Part shown: one piece after another, positions 24,109-32,041 of the stretch
How positions within the stretch are numbered: position 1 is the stretch's first letter
How the letters are laid out: each line of letters starts with the position of its first letter
Assembly: GCF_017114945.1 (NCBI RefSeq)
Contig: NZ_JABXKQ010000065.1
Span: 1-34,664 of the forward strand
Reading direction: 5' to 3'
Length of the DNA stretch: 34,664 nt
Origin: Nostoc sp. JL34
GTDB lineage: Bacteria; Cyanobacteriota; Cyanobacteriia; Cyanobacteriales; Nostocaceae
Notes under the pieces: generated by a model
What the model was told of the DNA's origin: nothing
Databases searched by the model: none
The model's input: the letters and a program-made list of their open reading frames with translations, nothing else
Position numbers and translations under genes: made by a program

Positions 24109-24561
24109 CTATGCAGCATGTTGTTCAAGATTAACTTTGACAACTTTGTTCTTTTCTTGCTCGGTTTTAGGCAGTGTCAAATTCAAGATACCGTCTTTAT
24201 AATCTACGGTGACATTAGTATTTTGAATCCGAGCAGATAGAGGAATTACACGTTGGAATTTACCATAGTAGAATTCACTTCTTGTAGCACCCTTTTCTTC
24301 GGTTTGAGTTTGGGACTTGCGCTCACCGCTAATGTGAACAGCATCTTGGGTGACTTGAATATCTAGGTCTTTAGCTGACAGTCCTGGCAGTTCTAGTCTG
24401 AGATGAATCGCATCATCATTTTCGTGCAACTCAGCAGCCGGAACTTTGAGAAAATCTCTGTCAAACCGTGCAGGTGCTACTCTGCTATCTCCAAGTAAGC
24501 CATTGATGTGACGTTCTAAAGCGTTCAATTCTTGCCAGGGGTTGTAACGAACTAGTGCCAT
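24109..24561 (-). CDS. hspA: Small heat shock protein HspA (Hsp20 family)
   Basis: The ATG at 24561 (MALVRYNPWQELNALERHIN) is preferred because GAAAGAG lies a few bases before it; the frame extends five codons further to 24576. 150 residues, normal for cyanobacterial class A small heat shock proteins. The N-terminal arm is followed by an alpha-crystallin domain: P-A-A-E-L-H-E-N-D-D-A-I-H-L-R-L-E-L-P-G, then V-H-I-S-G-E-R-K, F-Y-Y-G-K-F-Q-R-V-I-P-L and Y-K-D-G-I-L-N-L-T-L-P-K. It forms oligomeric ATP-independent holdases that bind unfolding proteins and membranes. No CIRCE element is seen; an imperfect dyad lies about 100 bp upstream (24660-24693). Confidence 0.93.
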   Translation of the reverse strand: MALVRYNPWQELNALERHINGLLGDSRVAPARFDRDFLKVPAAELHENDDAIHLRLELPGLSAKDLDIQVTQDAVHISGERKSQTQTEEKGATRSEFYYGKFQRVIPLSARIQNTNVTVDYKDGILNLTLPKTEQEKNKVVKVNLEQHAA

Positions 24562-24659
24562 AACTCTTTCTCGCATTAATTAGTTCTTGTTTAATCGTTT
24601 TTGCACTTGGTTTTGTGCTTATGTATTTATAATAAATATGCTTAAAACTCCTGTAAATT

Positions 24660-24693
24660 CGGTGATCATCACCTAATAATATGATGATTACCG
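24660..24693. promoter_or_regulatory. Imperfect inverted repeat upstream of hspA
   Basis: CGGTGATCATCA at 24660-24671 and its near-inverse TGATGATTACCG (11 of 12 positions) are separated by about 10 bp. It lies 100-130 bp before the hspA start, a position suited to a regulator site, but this is not a known heat-shock operator. The remaining spacer (24694-25026) shows no gene. Confidence 0.3.
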
Positions 24694-25026
24694 TACTTAA
24701 GTAGAACCCAAAAAAGATTACGGTTTACTCGAATTTTGTGGTTCGGTAAACCAGAATCAAAATGATTAATACCAATAATCATCTACTAACTATTCTGCTA
24801 TTGAAGTGTATAGTACAGTTATGCGAACGCTTATATTCTCAAAACCTAGAGCGGTAAAACTTGCTAGAGGTAGGTTGGAAGCATAGTAAACTCATTTGAT
24901 ATTTTCTAAGACGCATACGTAATTAAGCCTTTGTCTCACCTCTCCAGTTAGTTTTGCCGTTCTAGCTCAAAACAACAATCACACTCGCTCTACTTACTTC
25001 GCCATCGCACTATTCGATGAGCAGAT

Positions 25027-25230
25027 TTAGTCATCTGGAAACTGCCAAGATGAAATACTTTCTACATCTGTGCTGTTGCATTGAATACAAGTAACATCAA
25101 ATGCTGAATCCATCCATTCATAACCGCAAGCACAACAGTGACAAAAAATATTATTGCGGTTGGCATCTTTTATACCCTGATGCCATTGCTGTAGTTGGTC
25201 AGGATTTTGAAAAGGTAAATTATCAGACAT
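25027..25230 (-). CDS. Small zinc-ribbon-like protein, 67 aa
   Basis: MSDNLPFQNPDQLQQWHQGI, then a C-H-C-C-A-C-G-Y-E-W segment and C-I-Q-C before a short tail ending W-Q-F-P-D-D. The Cys pairs are arranged like a zinc ribbon (C-x2-C ... C-x2-C about 16 residues apart). The start is supported by GGAGA about ten bases upstream on the coding strand. It may bind zinc and nucleic acid or protein; no function is known to me. Confidence 0.6.
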   Translation of the reverse strand: MSDNLPFQNPDQLQQWHQGIKDANRNNIFCHCCACGYEWMDSAFDVTCIQCNSTDVESISSWQFPDD

Positions 25231-25262
25231 TTTAACAAGTCTCCTACTCTAACAAAAAAAGT

Positions 25263-25509
25263 TTATCCAAATGGTTGCCCCCAGCACTCCCAGTTCTCCT
25301 TATTAAATGGACTGCGCCACTTCAAAATAAGGTTCAACTCCAACTCTTGCCGTGCGCGTCGAGCAACCGGAGCATCCCACCAAAATGCGGCGTTGACTGC
25401 TGGAGAGTAACCCATAGCGATAATGTAAATCCTGGTAGCTGGCGATGTAATCTTTGCAAGCGTGTATGCCCTTCCAGCGCTTGTTACTTTTGCAAGTTTC
25501 TCCCATATA
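25263..25509 (-). pseudogene. C-terminal fragment of a GIY-YIG-type protein gene, frameshifted
   Basis: On the minus strand, right after a MITE-like element, one frame reads MGETCKSNKRWKGIHACKDY and then IASYQDLHYRYG. A shift near 25410 is needed to continue as AVNAAFWWDAPVARRARQEL and then ILKWRSPFNKENWECWGQPF-G-stop. Together these correspond to the second half of a Nostoc-type protein whose first half resembles the gene at 26806-27306, which shares the GETC-SNKRWKG block. The G-E-T-C block suggests a GIY-YIG-like nuclease. The gene is broken by a frameshift and by loss of its 5' part at the element edge. Confidence 0.65.
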
Positions 25510-25684
25510 GGGACTTCCAAAGAATAAATTATTCCAAGAAAACAAGAGACAGGATTTCTCAAGAATGATAATCATTTTAAGGGGAGAAAAGGGGTTGCCG
25601 ATGGCAACCCCTTTTCTCCCCTTCATTCCCCTCTAAAATGATTATTATTATTGGTAATGGAATAGTTTATTTTCTGGAAGTCCC
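25510..25684. mobile_element. 175 bp MITE-like element with internal long hairpin
   Basis: Terminal inverted repeats 25510-25536 and 25658-25684 match at 24 of 27 positions and begin GGGACTTCCA. Inside is a perfect 21 bp stem (25579-25599/25603-25623, arm GGGGAGAAAAGGGG core) with only a 3 nt loop, then a further inverted pair ATCATTTTA/TAAAATGAT. There is no coding capacity. It abuts the broken GIY-YIG fragment on one side and lies 4 bp from the stop codon of an unknown gene on the other. No certain target duplication is seen; both flanks are AT-rich (CATATA and AATATT). Confidence 0.7.
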
Positions 25685-25688
25685 AATA

Positions 25689-26630
25689 TTACTCAAGACA
25701 ATTTAAACTTTTTAGAAATTCTTCTAAGAAGAAATTTATATCACCTGGATTCAAAGTCCCATGAAAAAATTTGATGCTACAAGGAATCTGAAGTCGTCCT
25801 TGTAGCAAATCTCTAAGCGCATATTTTTTTATAAAACCGGATTTCAATAAATTCAGAAGTAGGTGGCTCAATGAATATTTATTTTCTTCAATAGTTTCAA
25901 CAGCTTCAATAAGTTCAGGAAAAAATCTTGTTCCAGGAAAATATCTTTTACCAAAGTAAAGAGAAATATTTCCTACCCAAGTTCCAGGAAACCAATGTAA
26001 ATGAAAGGATTCAAATGGCTGGTTCGGTAAATTTCCAAACAGATGGGACAAGCTATAAATATATGGTGAAACGCGATGTGTTGAACCGGAACGAGTCTGT
26101 TTCACTGTTTGTATATAAATATCCATCCATTCTGATAACGTTTCTATTTGATAAACATTAGGAATAATAGCATCTTTTATATCATCTCCACTGAGCATAA
26201 AAACTGGTATGATAATTGTGGGATTATTAATAATATACCAATTATTTGCAATTTTTCTAAAATGGAAAGCCTTAAATACCCTCTCTGGTCTTTTTAAGGT
26301 TTTGATAAGATGCCATAACAAAAAACCAAAAAAAGTGCTTTCTTGTTCAGGGTTTTCTCTTTTCCATTTTGAATAGGATTTATATCCATGATGCACATCC
26401 AAATGCTGACTTAAATTTAAGTATCCATTACCTGAAGGATTGAGAAAACCATCAGCCGCAAGCTTGTGCCAAGAAGTCCAAAATACATCAGATTCTGGGT
26501 CAATCATTTTTGCCTGAAGTTGCGTTAAAAATTTTTGACCATATTCCGAATTTACCCATTCTTCTGTAAGAGGGTTATTCCAGTCTTCTGTAAGAGTAGA
26601 AGACTTATTAATTTCTTCACTGAATTCCAC
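25689..26630 (-). CDS. Hypothetical protein, 313 aa
   Basis: GTG at 26630 is supported by AGGAG eight bases upstream. I do not recognise the family. The N-terminal 90 residues include LTEEWVNSEYGQKFLTQLQA and V-F-W-T-S-W-H-K-L-A-A-D-G-F. The middle has H-L-D-V-H-H-G-Y-K-S-Y-S-K-W-K-R-E-N-P-E-Q-E-S and a hydrophobic N-P-T-I-I-I-P-V-F-M-L-S-G-D-D. The C-terminal half is rich in Phe and Leu with W-F-P-G-T-W-V-G-N-I-S-L-Y-F-G-K-R-Y-F-P-G-T-R-F-F. No signal peptide. The stop lies 4 bp from a MITE-like element, so the C-terminus may have been altered. It sits between two partial GIY-YIG genes and may be inserted DNA; AT content is higher than in its neighbours. Confidence 0.5.
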   Translation of the reverse strand: MEFSEEINKSSTLTEDWNNPLTEEWVNSEYGQKFLTQLQAKMIDPESDVFWTSWHKLAADGFLNPSGNGYLNLSQHLDVHHGYKSYSKWKRENPEQESTFFGFLLWHLIKTLKRPERVFKAFHFRKIANNWYIINNPTIIIPVFMLSGDDIKDAIIPNVYQIETLSEWMDIYIQTVKQTRSGSTHRVSPYIYSLSHLFGNLPNQPFESFHLHWFPGTWVGNISLYFGKRYFPGTRFFPELIEAVETIEENKYSLSHLLLNLLKSGFIKKYALRDLLQGRLQIPCSIKFFHGTLNPGDINFFLEEFLKSLNCLE

Positions 26631-26805
26631 AGATTTTGCTCCTTAAATAAACACTAATATTGAGCCGTATTTATTGCTACTAATTCCGACCTAAAGCACG
26701 TTTAAACTTTGGATTATAAGTCAGCAATTTTAATATATCTGTAACTGGAACCTTTGCCTCATTCAGTTAAATTATCTGCTCTTTAAGATCCGATAGCCGT
26801 TCGCG

Positions 26806-27306
26806 CTAGTGTCTCCTTTGGAGAAGGCTTAAGCACCGCTTATCGCATATAAGTTTTTCCCTTACTCCCCTATACTCCCATTCAAAATAAAGTTCTTTGA
26901 TGGGCTTTTTCTTGGTGCTATTAGCATTTGCATAGCCCCAAGATAGATTACCCTTCCAGCGCTTGTTACTGCGGCAGGTTTCGCCCACGTACAACACAGC
27001 AGAAGCCGCCGAGTCTATGATGAAATACAGATAAGCTGACCCAGAACTATCAACTGGCATTCGATAAAACGACATTGGCACAAGCCGCAGCAAGAGTGGA
27101 TCTATTTGGTCTGGTTCGCAGTGCTTAGGGGTAAGGTCAAATAATGCCGTCTGCTGTGGTGGTTTGTTCTCTCTTACCTTCTGCTGATAATCCAAAATCT
27201 GAGATTTCCACTTCAGCAGCGTATCAGCACTCATCACCAGCGCCTCTGCTCTATGTGCTGGTGTGGGTTTTACGTCTGGAAATAGGTTTAGTTGATTGGG
27301 TTCCAA
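26806..27306 (-). CDS. N-terminal part of a GIY-YIG-type protein, C-terminus replaced
   Basis: 166 residues from TTG 27306 (MEPNQLNLFPDVKPTPAHRA); an in-frame stop lies eight codons upstream, so this is the first start available. Family-like sequence continues as L-L-K-W-K-S-Q-I-L-D-Y-Q-Q-K-V-R, L-F-D-L-T-P-K-H-C-E-P-D-Q-I-D-P, then A-Y-L-Y-F-I-I-D and VLYVGETCRSNKRWKG, a GIY-YIG-like strand-loop-strand. After residue about 120 the resemblance to the matching C-terminal fragment at 25263-25509 ends. The sequence runs into a typical Nostoc interspersed repeat (AAGCCTTCTCCAAAGGAGAC-type, 26786-26830). The product is probably truncated and inactive. Confidence 0.6.
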   Translation of the reverse strand: MEPNQLNLFPDVKPTPAHRAEALVMSADTLLKWKSQILDYQQKVRENKPPQQTALFDLTPKHCEPDQIDPLLLRLVPMSFYRMPVDSSGSAYLYFIIDSAASAVLYVGETCRSNKRWKGNLSWGYANANSTKKKPIKELYFEWEYRGVREKLICDKRCLSLLQRRH

Positions 27307-27670
27307 GGGTATTACGGGGAGTTACTTTCCCAGTAGATTATCCCCCAGAACTGAAATGCAAGAAACCTGTTAACGGGTTTAGGCGATCGCATTCTTTGAA
27401 ACTGGAACCGGAACAATAAACTTATTTTTGCGCCCAAATCTGCGTGACGCGAGGAATGCAAAATATTGTTGTTTCGTCAGCAGCTATTGCGCCAGAACTC
27501 GCCGGAGAAGAAATAAACTATTGCGCCGTGTTATTCCTAAGACTTTAGGCTAGAATCCCCATTCCTTTAGGCTAGGGGTGTTGACAGGGGATTTATGATT
27601 TTTGGCTCATGTCCCCGCAAGGATTCAGGTTTTATAATTAAAGTTAAAGGGCTTAGAGCATTAAGCATAA
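27307..27670. other. Spacer upstream of secreted Gly/His-rich protein
   Basis: No gene seen. It holds a HIP1 site near 27383, an 11 bp direct repeat CTTTAGGCTAG at about 27543 and 27565, and a -10-like TATAAT at 27633-27638 without a good -35; that hexamer is suitably placed to start the transcript of the next gene near 27645. Confidence 0.4.
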
Positions 27671-27685
27671 ATGAGGTTAAAGGCT

Positions 27686-28189
27686 GTGAAGAAAATAGTT
27701 GTTGCTGCAATATTCAGCTTAATCGCTGGCTCAACATCTTTACTTTTTCCCCAAGCCGCTAAAGCTGATAGGGTTGTTTACTGTCATCCTGTTACTGAGA
27801 ATAGGGTGATCAAAGAATCGGCATCTGACCACCCCCATGCTTATGCAGATGGTTTTCGAGAAGGAGAACAAAGCGCTCGGAATAGAGAAGCTTATAAACC
27901 TCGGACTGTGGGAGGGGAATTTGCTCGTGGTTTTCAGGATGGTTATTTGAATCTACCTTATGCTGGGCAAGAGAATGTTGTACCTAAAACAATTGTGCAA
28001 CATACTACTACTGTTTGTAATGAAGATGGTTATTACACCGTAGCGCCTCCGACTACTTACATCTACAACCCTTATCCCATCTATGTGTCGCCCTATCCTA
28101 CTTATGGCATCAATTTCGGATTTGGAAGAGGGTTCCACTTTGGATTTGGCGGAGGGTTCCACGGATGGGGCCACCATCGAAGATGGTAG
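27686..28189 (+). CDS. Secreted protein with Gly/Phe/His-rich tail
   Basis: Two starts are possible: ATG 27671 (172 residues) or GTG 27686 (167 residues). The GTG gives a classical M-K-K-I-V-V-A-A-I-F-S-L signal peptide and has GAGG nine bases upstream, so I prefer it. Cleavage is likely after A-K-A. The mature part has two helical D-G-F-x-E-G and R-G-F-Q-D-G-Y segments around residues 55-90, a Tyr/Pro-rich stretch (TYIYNPYPIYVSPYPTYG) and a C-terminal tail rich in Gly, Phe and His (FGFGRGFHFGFGGGFHGWGH). The tail could bind metal or be disordered. Small exported proteins of this kind are common in cyanobacteria; function unknown. Confidence 0.6.
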   Translation: MKKIVVAAIFSLIAGSTSLLFPQAAKADRVVYCHPVTENRVIKESASDHPHAYADGFREGEQSARNREAYKPRTVGGEFARGFQDGYLNLPYAGQENVVPKTIVQHTTTVCNEDGYYTVAPPTTYIYNPYPIYVSPYPTYGINFGFGRGFHFGFGGGFHGWGHHRRW

Positions 28190-28224
28190 GGGTGGTGAAT
28201 TTCATTGGAGAAAGTTTCTGGGCA

Positions 28225-28245
28225 GGAGGATACTTTGTATCCTCC
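28225..28245 (+). terminator. Hairpin after secreted Gly/His-rich gene
   Basis: GGAGGATAC-TTT-GTATCCTCC is a perfect 9 bp stem 35 bp after the stop codon. No T-run follows, so it is a weak terminator or an mRNA-end stabiliser. Confidence 0.45.
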
Positions 28246-28286
28246 CTCGGAAGGGACGAGGGAAAAATTCGAGAGTATATCTAAAA

Positions 28287-28850
28287 TCAGGAACCTGTCA
28301 AAGAAGTATGCCTTTGATATTCAATCCGCACTTGCTTAACGTCAAGCTCAGATTCTAAAAACTCAAGTTTTTCTACTTGCTGTAATCCCAAACTTTCAAA
28401 CTGTGCTAATTCTGAGTCTGATAATGGCCAAGGTGGGCCATCCGGTTCAGCTTCTGTATCTCGAACACGAGTAATCACCAAGCATTGTGTCACCGAGAGC
28501 AACAAGGGAAGCGACTGAGGAGATAACGCAAGAACGCACATTCAACGGCAAAGCTTGAATATTGCGACATTCAAAAACTTTGTGAAAAGCTTGATGCCAT
28601 TGTAAGGGAATTGCTAACAAATCTGCAACTACATAGTTGACAGTCGAATCTGGAAATCGCTCTTGACACCAAGCGACTGCTGTTGGTGAAATATCAAATG
28701 CAGTTACTTCAACCCCTCTTCGGAGCTAGAGCTTCGGCATCATTTCCCAAGCCACAACCAATGACTAGCGCTTTTTGCCCTTTTATCTCTAAATTCAAGC
28801 TAAGTTTTACTTTGAAAAGTAGCCTCATAATCATCTAACCATAAGCACCG
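28287..28850 (-). pseudogene. SAM-dependent methyltransferase pseudogene (TPMT-like)
   Basis: Reading the minus strand from about 28850, pieces in different frames join into one methyltransferase: LDDYEATFQSK; then SAM motif I ALVIGCGLGNDAEALA; then RGVEVTAFDISPTAVAWCQE, R-F-P-D-S-T-V-N-Y-V-V-A-D-L-L and VFECRNIQALPLNVRS; then VISSVASLVALGDTMLVITR, ending E-L-D-V-K-Q-V-R-I-E-Y-Q. At least three frame changes are needed (near 28790, 28715 and 28530), so the gene is dead. The order of blocks fits thiopurine-methyltransferase-like class I enzymes. Its 5' part overlaps the end of the PhyH gene by about 15 bp. Confidence 0.75.
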
Positions 28851-29680
28851 TTGGGAAGAAATCCTAAGAGTTGCTTCAATCTCTGGTCTGCTTCTTCATA
28901 GCAGTGACTAGGCATTTGATAATTCATAAAGGGTTCGTACTTATGCCCAACCAGTCTTTTTGCATAGGTAATCTGCGTAATGTAGCGAGTTATAGAGGAC
29001 GAATTTCTAGACCCTCTATGCCATACCTGATTGTTAAAACAAACAGCAGAACCCATTGCTCCCAAGCAGTTATAAACCCGGTCTTCATATCCAGAAATAT
29101 CACCATTGCAGAACTTGCCAAATAGATGAGATCCTGGAATCACTTGAGTTGGCCCATTTCTTTCAGATAGTACATCTGTCAAGTAATAATTTACTGTGAA
29201 TGCTAGAACATTCAGGCGAATGTTGGTTAAGGGTTCCCCATCAAGGGAAATTACGTGCGGTGTATCGTCTTGATGCCAAGCATTTTTAGCCAAACCATCA
29301 GTGTTTGGAGGAATCTTAAATGAGTTATTGTGGATAACATGAATTATATTAGCGTTGGGAACACCATCCTGTATTGAGTAACCTATTCCATTTGCTCCAC
29401 CAATTAAATGTTCTGCAAATGTAACTATAGGTTCTAAAGCAAAAAGATTTAAATTTTGCTTTGAATGCTCGAACATTCGCTTCATCATCATTTTTTTTGA
29501 CTCGTGATAATTTTCACCTTCAAATTTTTTGAGAGTTTCATCTAAATCATTCTTTAAAAGCTCACATTGTTCAGGTGTCAATACATTGTCAATTACAAGA
29601 AAACCATGAGTATGAAAAAACTCAATCCATTCATTTAGTTGCTCTATAGTTGTTTTTTTACCAGTTAAATATTCAGTCAT
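28835..29680 (-). CDS. Phytanoyl-CoA dioxygenase (PhyH) family oxygenase
   Basis: The ATG at 29680 (MTEYLTGKKTT, 281 residues) is preferred over the TTG at 29698. Fe(II)/2-oxoglutarate oxygenase pattern: F-F-H-T-H-G-F-L-V-I-D-N-V-L-T-P-E-Q-C at the N-terminus, the iron ligands H-x-D in N-A-W-H-Q-D-D-T-P-H, then Y-Y-L-T-D-V, G-P-T-Q-V-I-P-G-S-H, and the distal His plus the 2-oxoglutarate-binding Arg in VWHRGSRNSSSITRY. All cofactor residues are present, so it should be an active hydroxylase of a small molecule or lipid. The substrate cannot be told from sequence. It stands alone, without a biosynthetic cluster; a methyltransferase pseudogene follows immediately downstream and may once have been its partner. 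Confidence 0.87.
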   Translation of the reverse strand: MTEYLTGKKTTIEQLNEWIEFFHTHGFLVIDNVLTPEQCELLKNDLDETLKKFEGENYHESKKMMMKRMFEHSKQNLNLFALEPIVTFAEHLIGGANGIGYSIQDGVPNANIIHVIHNNSFKIPPNTDGLAKNAWHQDDTPHVISLDGEPLTNIRLNVLAFTVNYYLTDVLSERNGPTQVIPGSHLFGKFCNGDISGYEDRVYNCLGAMGSAVCFNNQVWHRGSRNSSSITRYITQITYAKRLVGHKYEPFMNYQMPSHCYEEADQRLKQLLGFLPNGAYG

Positions 29681-29851
29681 TTTTTCTTTGTTTTTCAATA
29701 GTTAGAGGTTAGGGATGGATCATCTCTATTAGAGACAGCTGCTAATAAACATCAGATACCAGTCAATCACTTCTATATTTATTTTGAATTATATTCCGGA
29801 TCAGACTGATGCAAGTGAGTGTATGTATAAAAAAGAGAACTACATTCCCAG

Positions 29852-30304
29852 ATGATTAACCAAATTACCGCCTTAGAATCCTGTTGGCATATTTCTCCTG
29901 AATGGGGTCAGTCCATGCCTCCCTTAGCAGTGAAAATGTTAGAAAAAGTTTTGTTGCCAATCTCAGACTTGTCAGGCTACTGCTGTGGTGTTCAGTGGGA
30001 AAGACAGCAATGGATTTATGCAATTGTTTGCCAGAGTGAAACTCTCTACTTAGCTGAACAAGAATTTCATAGAACAAATCGACTAGAAAAGTCCACTGTT
30101 TTTACTCCAGCTTTTAAATTGGGGGATATAGTTGAGGTTGATTTCGGTGAACAGCCGACACGCCGTATTATTCAAGGAATTTTTAGTCTCAAAGATAATT
30201 GGCTTTATGGGGTAGAGTGGCGCTCTCCAATTTTAGAAGAAGTGTCTGCCCAAAGCAGAACAATATGGCTTGCTGATGTTGATTTAGTCAATGTTAGTGT
30301 ATGA
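29852..30304 (+). CDS. DUF1392 family protein
   Basis: 150 residues, MINQITALESCWHISPEWGQ onward, with P-P-L-A-V-K-M-L-E-K-V-L-L-P, G-Y-C-C-G-V-Q-W-E-R-Q-Q-W-I-Y-A-I, P-A-F-K-L-G-D-I-V-E-V-D-F and D-N-W-L-Y-G-V-E-W-R-S-P. This matches my memory of DUF1392, a family essentially limited to Nostocales and often plasmid-encoded. Two internal segments (about 50-70 and 115-130) look like related beta units. No signal peptide. Function unknown. Confidence 0.65.
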   Translation: MINQITALESCWHISPEWGQSMPPLAVKMLEKVLLPISDLSGYCCGVQWERQQWIYAIVCQSETLYLAEQEFHRTNRLEKSTVFTPAFKLGDIVEVDFGEQPTRRIIQGIFSLKDNWLYGVEWRSPILEEVSAQSRTIWLADVDLVNVSV

Positions 30305-30442
30305 CGATTATCAGTTGCGACAAAAAAGCAGCACCAACTTAACTAACAAATTTGGTTATTAATTTAACTTTACTGATTTTATTAGCTACTTTTAATTAGT
30401 TGTCTGGGCATCATAAGTATTATATAGTGATTATTACTACAG

Positions 30443-31132
30443 ATGCTTCAGAAAATTCCCTTTGTTGCAATTAGCGTTCTGCTTGTAGCTCAAATGTTGT
30501 TACCCGTATTTGCCAACAATCTTACCGCTACAGTTGTAAGCGTAGGTGACGGTGACACCATACGGGTGAGAACTGGTAATAAAATTGTAACTGTCCGCCT
30601 CGCTTGCATTGATGCACCAGAGATGAAGCAAAACCCTTGGGGACAGCAATCATCAACAAGACTCAAACAATTGCTGCCAGTGGGACAAGGAATTACTCTA
30701 CGCTCCGTTGAAACTGACAAATATAAGCGCTTAGTTGCAGAGGTGTTTGTTGGTAATCGCAGTGTCAACGTGAGTATGGTGCAAGAGGGACAGGCTGTGA
30801 TCTATCGTCAGTATCTCAAAGGCTGTCCAGAGTCTAAAGATAGCTTGTTGCAAGGTGAAAACACCGCCAAACAAAAACGTTTAGCATTTTGGAGTCAGGC
30901 TAATCCTGTGATGCCTTGGGACTTCCGCCACAAAGCTGCTCAACGGGCAACATCAGTGCCGATTCAACCGCAGCAACAGAATAACTGCGACCCTGCTTAC
31001 CCAGATTTTTGCATTCCAAAGAATTCACCAGACTTAAATTGCCGAGATATTAGCCAACGAAGGTTTAAAGTGCTGCCACCCGATCCTCATGGGTTTGACC
31101 GAGATGGTGATGGGATTGGGTGCGAAAAATAA
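30443..31132 (+). CDS. Secreted thermonuclease (SNase-like) with excalibur calcium-binding tail
   Basis: 229 residues; signal peptide up to V-F-A (about residue 24). The staphylococcal nuclease fold is clear: T-A-T-V-V-S-V-G-D-G-D-T-I-R-V, then V-R-L-A-C-I-D-A-P-E with the catalytic Arg, Asp and Glu, and E-T-D-K-Y-K-R-L-V-A-E-V-F with the second Arg. The C-terminal 50 residues hold two Cys pairs and DPHGFDRDGDGIGCEK, the excalibur motif, an EF-hand-like calcium loop found at the end of secreted nucleases. It should cut DNA and RNA outside the cell in a calcium-dependent way. It is the third secreted nuclease of this window and stands alone here, between a DUF1392 gene and a convergent membrane protein. 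Confidence 0.92.
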   Translation: MLQKIPFVAISVLLVAQMLLPVFANNLTATVVSVGDGDTIRVRTGNKIVTVRLACIDAPEMKQNPWGQQSSTRLKQLLPVGQGITLRSVETDKYKRLVAEVFVGNRSVNVSMVQEGQAVIYRQYLKGCPESKDSLLQGENTAKQKRLAFWSQANPVMPWDFRHKAAQRATSVPIQPQQQNNCDPAYPDFCIPKNSPDLNCRDISQRRFKVLPPDPHGFDRDGDGIGCEK

Positions 31133-31182
31133 CTACGACGAAACACAGCTTTCAGCTAGGCAGTAAAAATGTTTCATTAAAA

Positions 31183-31719
31183 TCAAGATTGTTCAATTGA
31201 CTCCGAACCTTTAAAGATTGTTGGAATGGGCATCACCATCAACATTATTAAGTTAGAAACCCAAAACAAGACAACAACGCCAAAACCCACTAATGTCAAA
31301 TAGGAAAATGTTAATTGTGTGAATCCATCTAGCAGCTGCCACAACCGAAAGGCTGTGTATAAAAAGCCAATAGGTACAACAATACTTGGCACTAGGGAGC
31401 GACTAAAAATACGTTCAGATATGAGTTGTACGGTGACTATCAACAGGTAACTTCCCCAAAATACCCATGCAGATGGTTGTTTCCAAGCCAGAGCTAACAA
31501 GCACATCGGTAACAAAACTCCAGCAACCAAAGCTAATTTGACCCACCATTGCAGAAATTGCCATTGCTGCTGGTTATACCCAATTTCTGCCGTAAAGGGT
31601 AAACGTCGAGCTTTCACACCAAAACCATAGCCAAGAGATAGCAGGGTTATAATCAGAATAAAGAGCGTAAGAATCAATCCATTATTAACTGTCATCTGCT
31701 CGAAAATACCAATTCTCAT
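31183..31719 (-). CDS. Hypothetical integral membrane protein
   Basis: 178 residues from ATG 31719 or 170 from ATG 31695 (MTVNNGLILTLFILIITLLS). About five hydrophobic spans are visible: residues 14-33, 58-77, 84-103, 107-128 and 140-165. No domain is recognised; it resembles unassigned cyanobacterial membrane proteins. It converges on the thermonuclease gene with a 50 bp gap. Confidence 0.6.
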   Translation of the reverse strand: MRIGIFEQMTVNNGLILTLFILIITLLSLGYGFGVKARRLPFTAEIGYNQQQWQFLQWWVKLALVAGVLLPMCLLALAWKQPSAWVFWGSYLLIVTVQLISERIFSRSLVPSIVVPIGFLYTAFRLWQLLDGFTQLTFSYLTLVGFGVVVLFWVSNLIMLMVMPIPTIFKGSESIEQS

Positions 31720-32041
31720 ACTCTTAGTTTAATTTGGCTTTAACATCCTCGCTCCACCTTGGCTGCCAATAACAATATTTCGCCTTCTACTTTTATATCG
31801 CTTTTCTGTCGAATACCAGTCTAAGTTGGAGGAAAAGCCTTAGCCGCCTTAAGCCGAGCTGTCACTAAAACAATTGTCCATAAATAATTTTGGGCATTAT
31901 CAACCAGGACAAAAGCTTTTAGCACCATAAATTTATGGTGTAACACGGGTTTATTTGGTTGAATTATGGTTGACACCAATATATTAAGGCGAGTAGCATT
32001 AAATGTCAACAGGTGAGCGCAATAATAAGGTAGATTTACAA
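31720..32041. promoter_or_regulatory. Regulatory region of XRE gene with 18 bp palindrome
   Basis: CACCATAAATTTATGGTG at 31923-31940 is a perfect 18 bp palindrome, and a half-site-like TTATGGT recurs at 31964-31970. TTGACA at 31970-31975 with a poor -10 (TAGCAT) follows. The palindrome lies 102 bp upstream of the preferred start of the XRE regulator, so self-regulation is plausible. No other feature is seen in 31720-31920. Confidence 0.5.
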
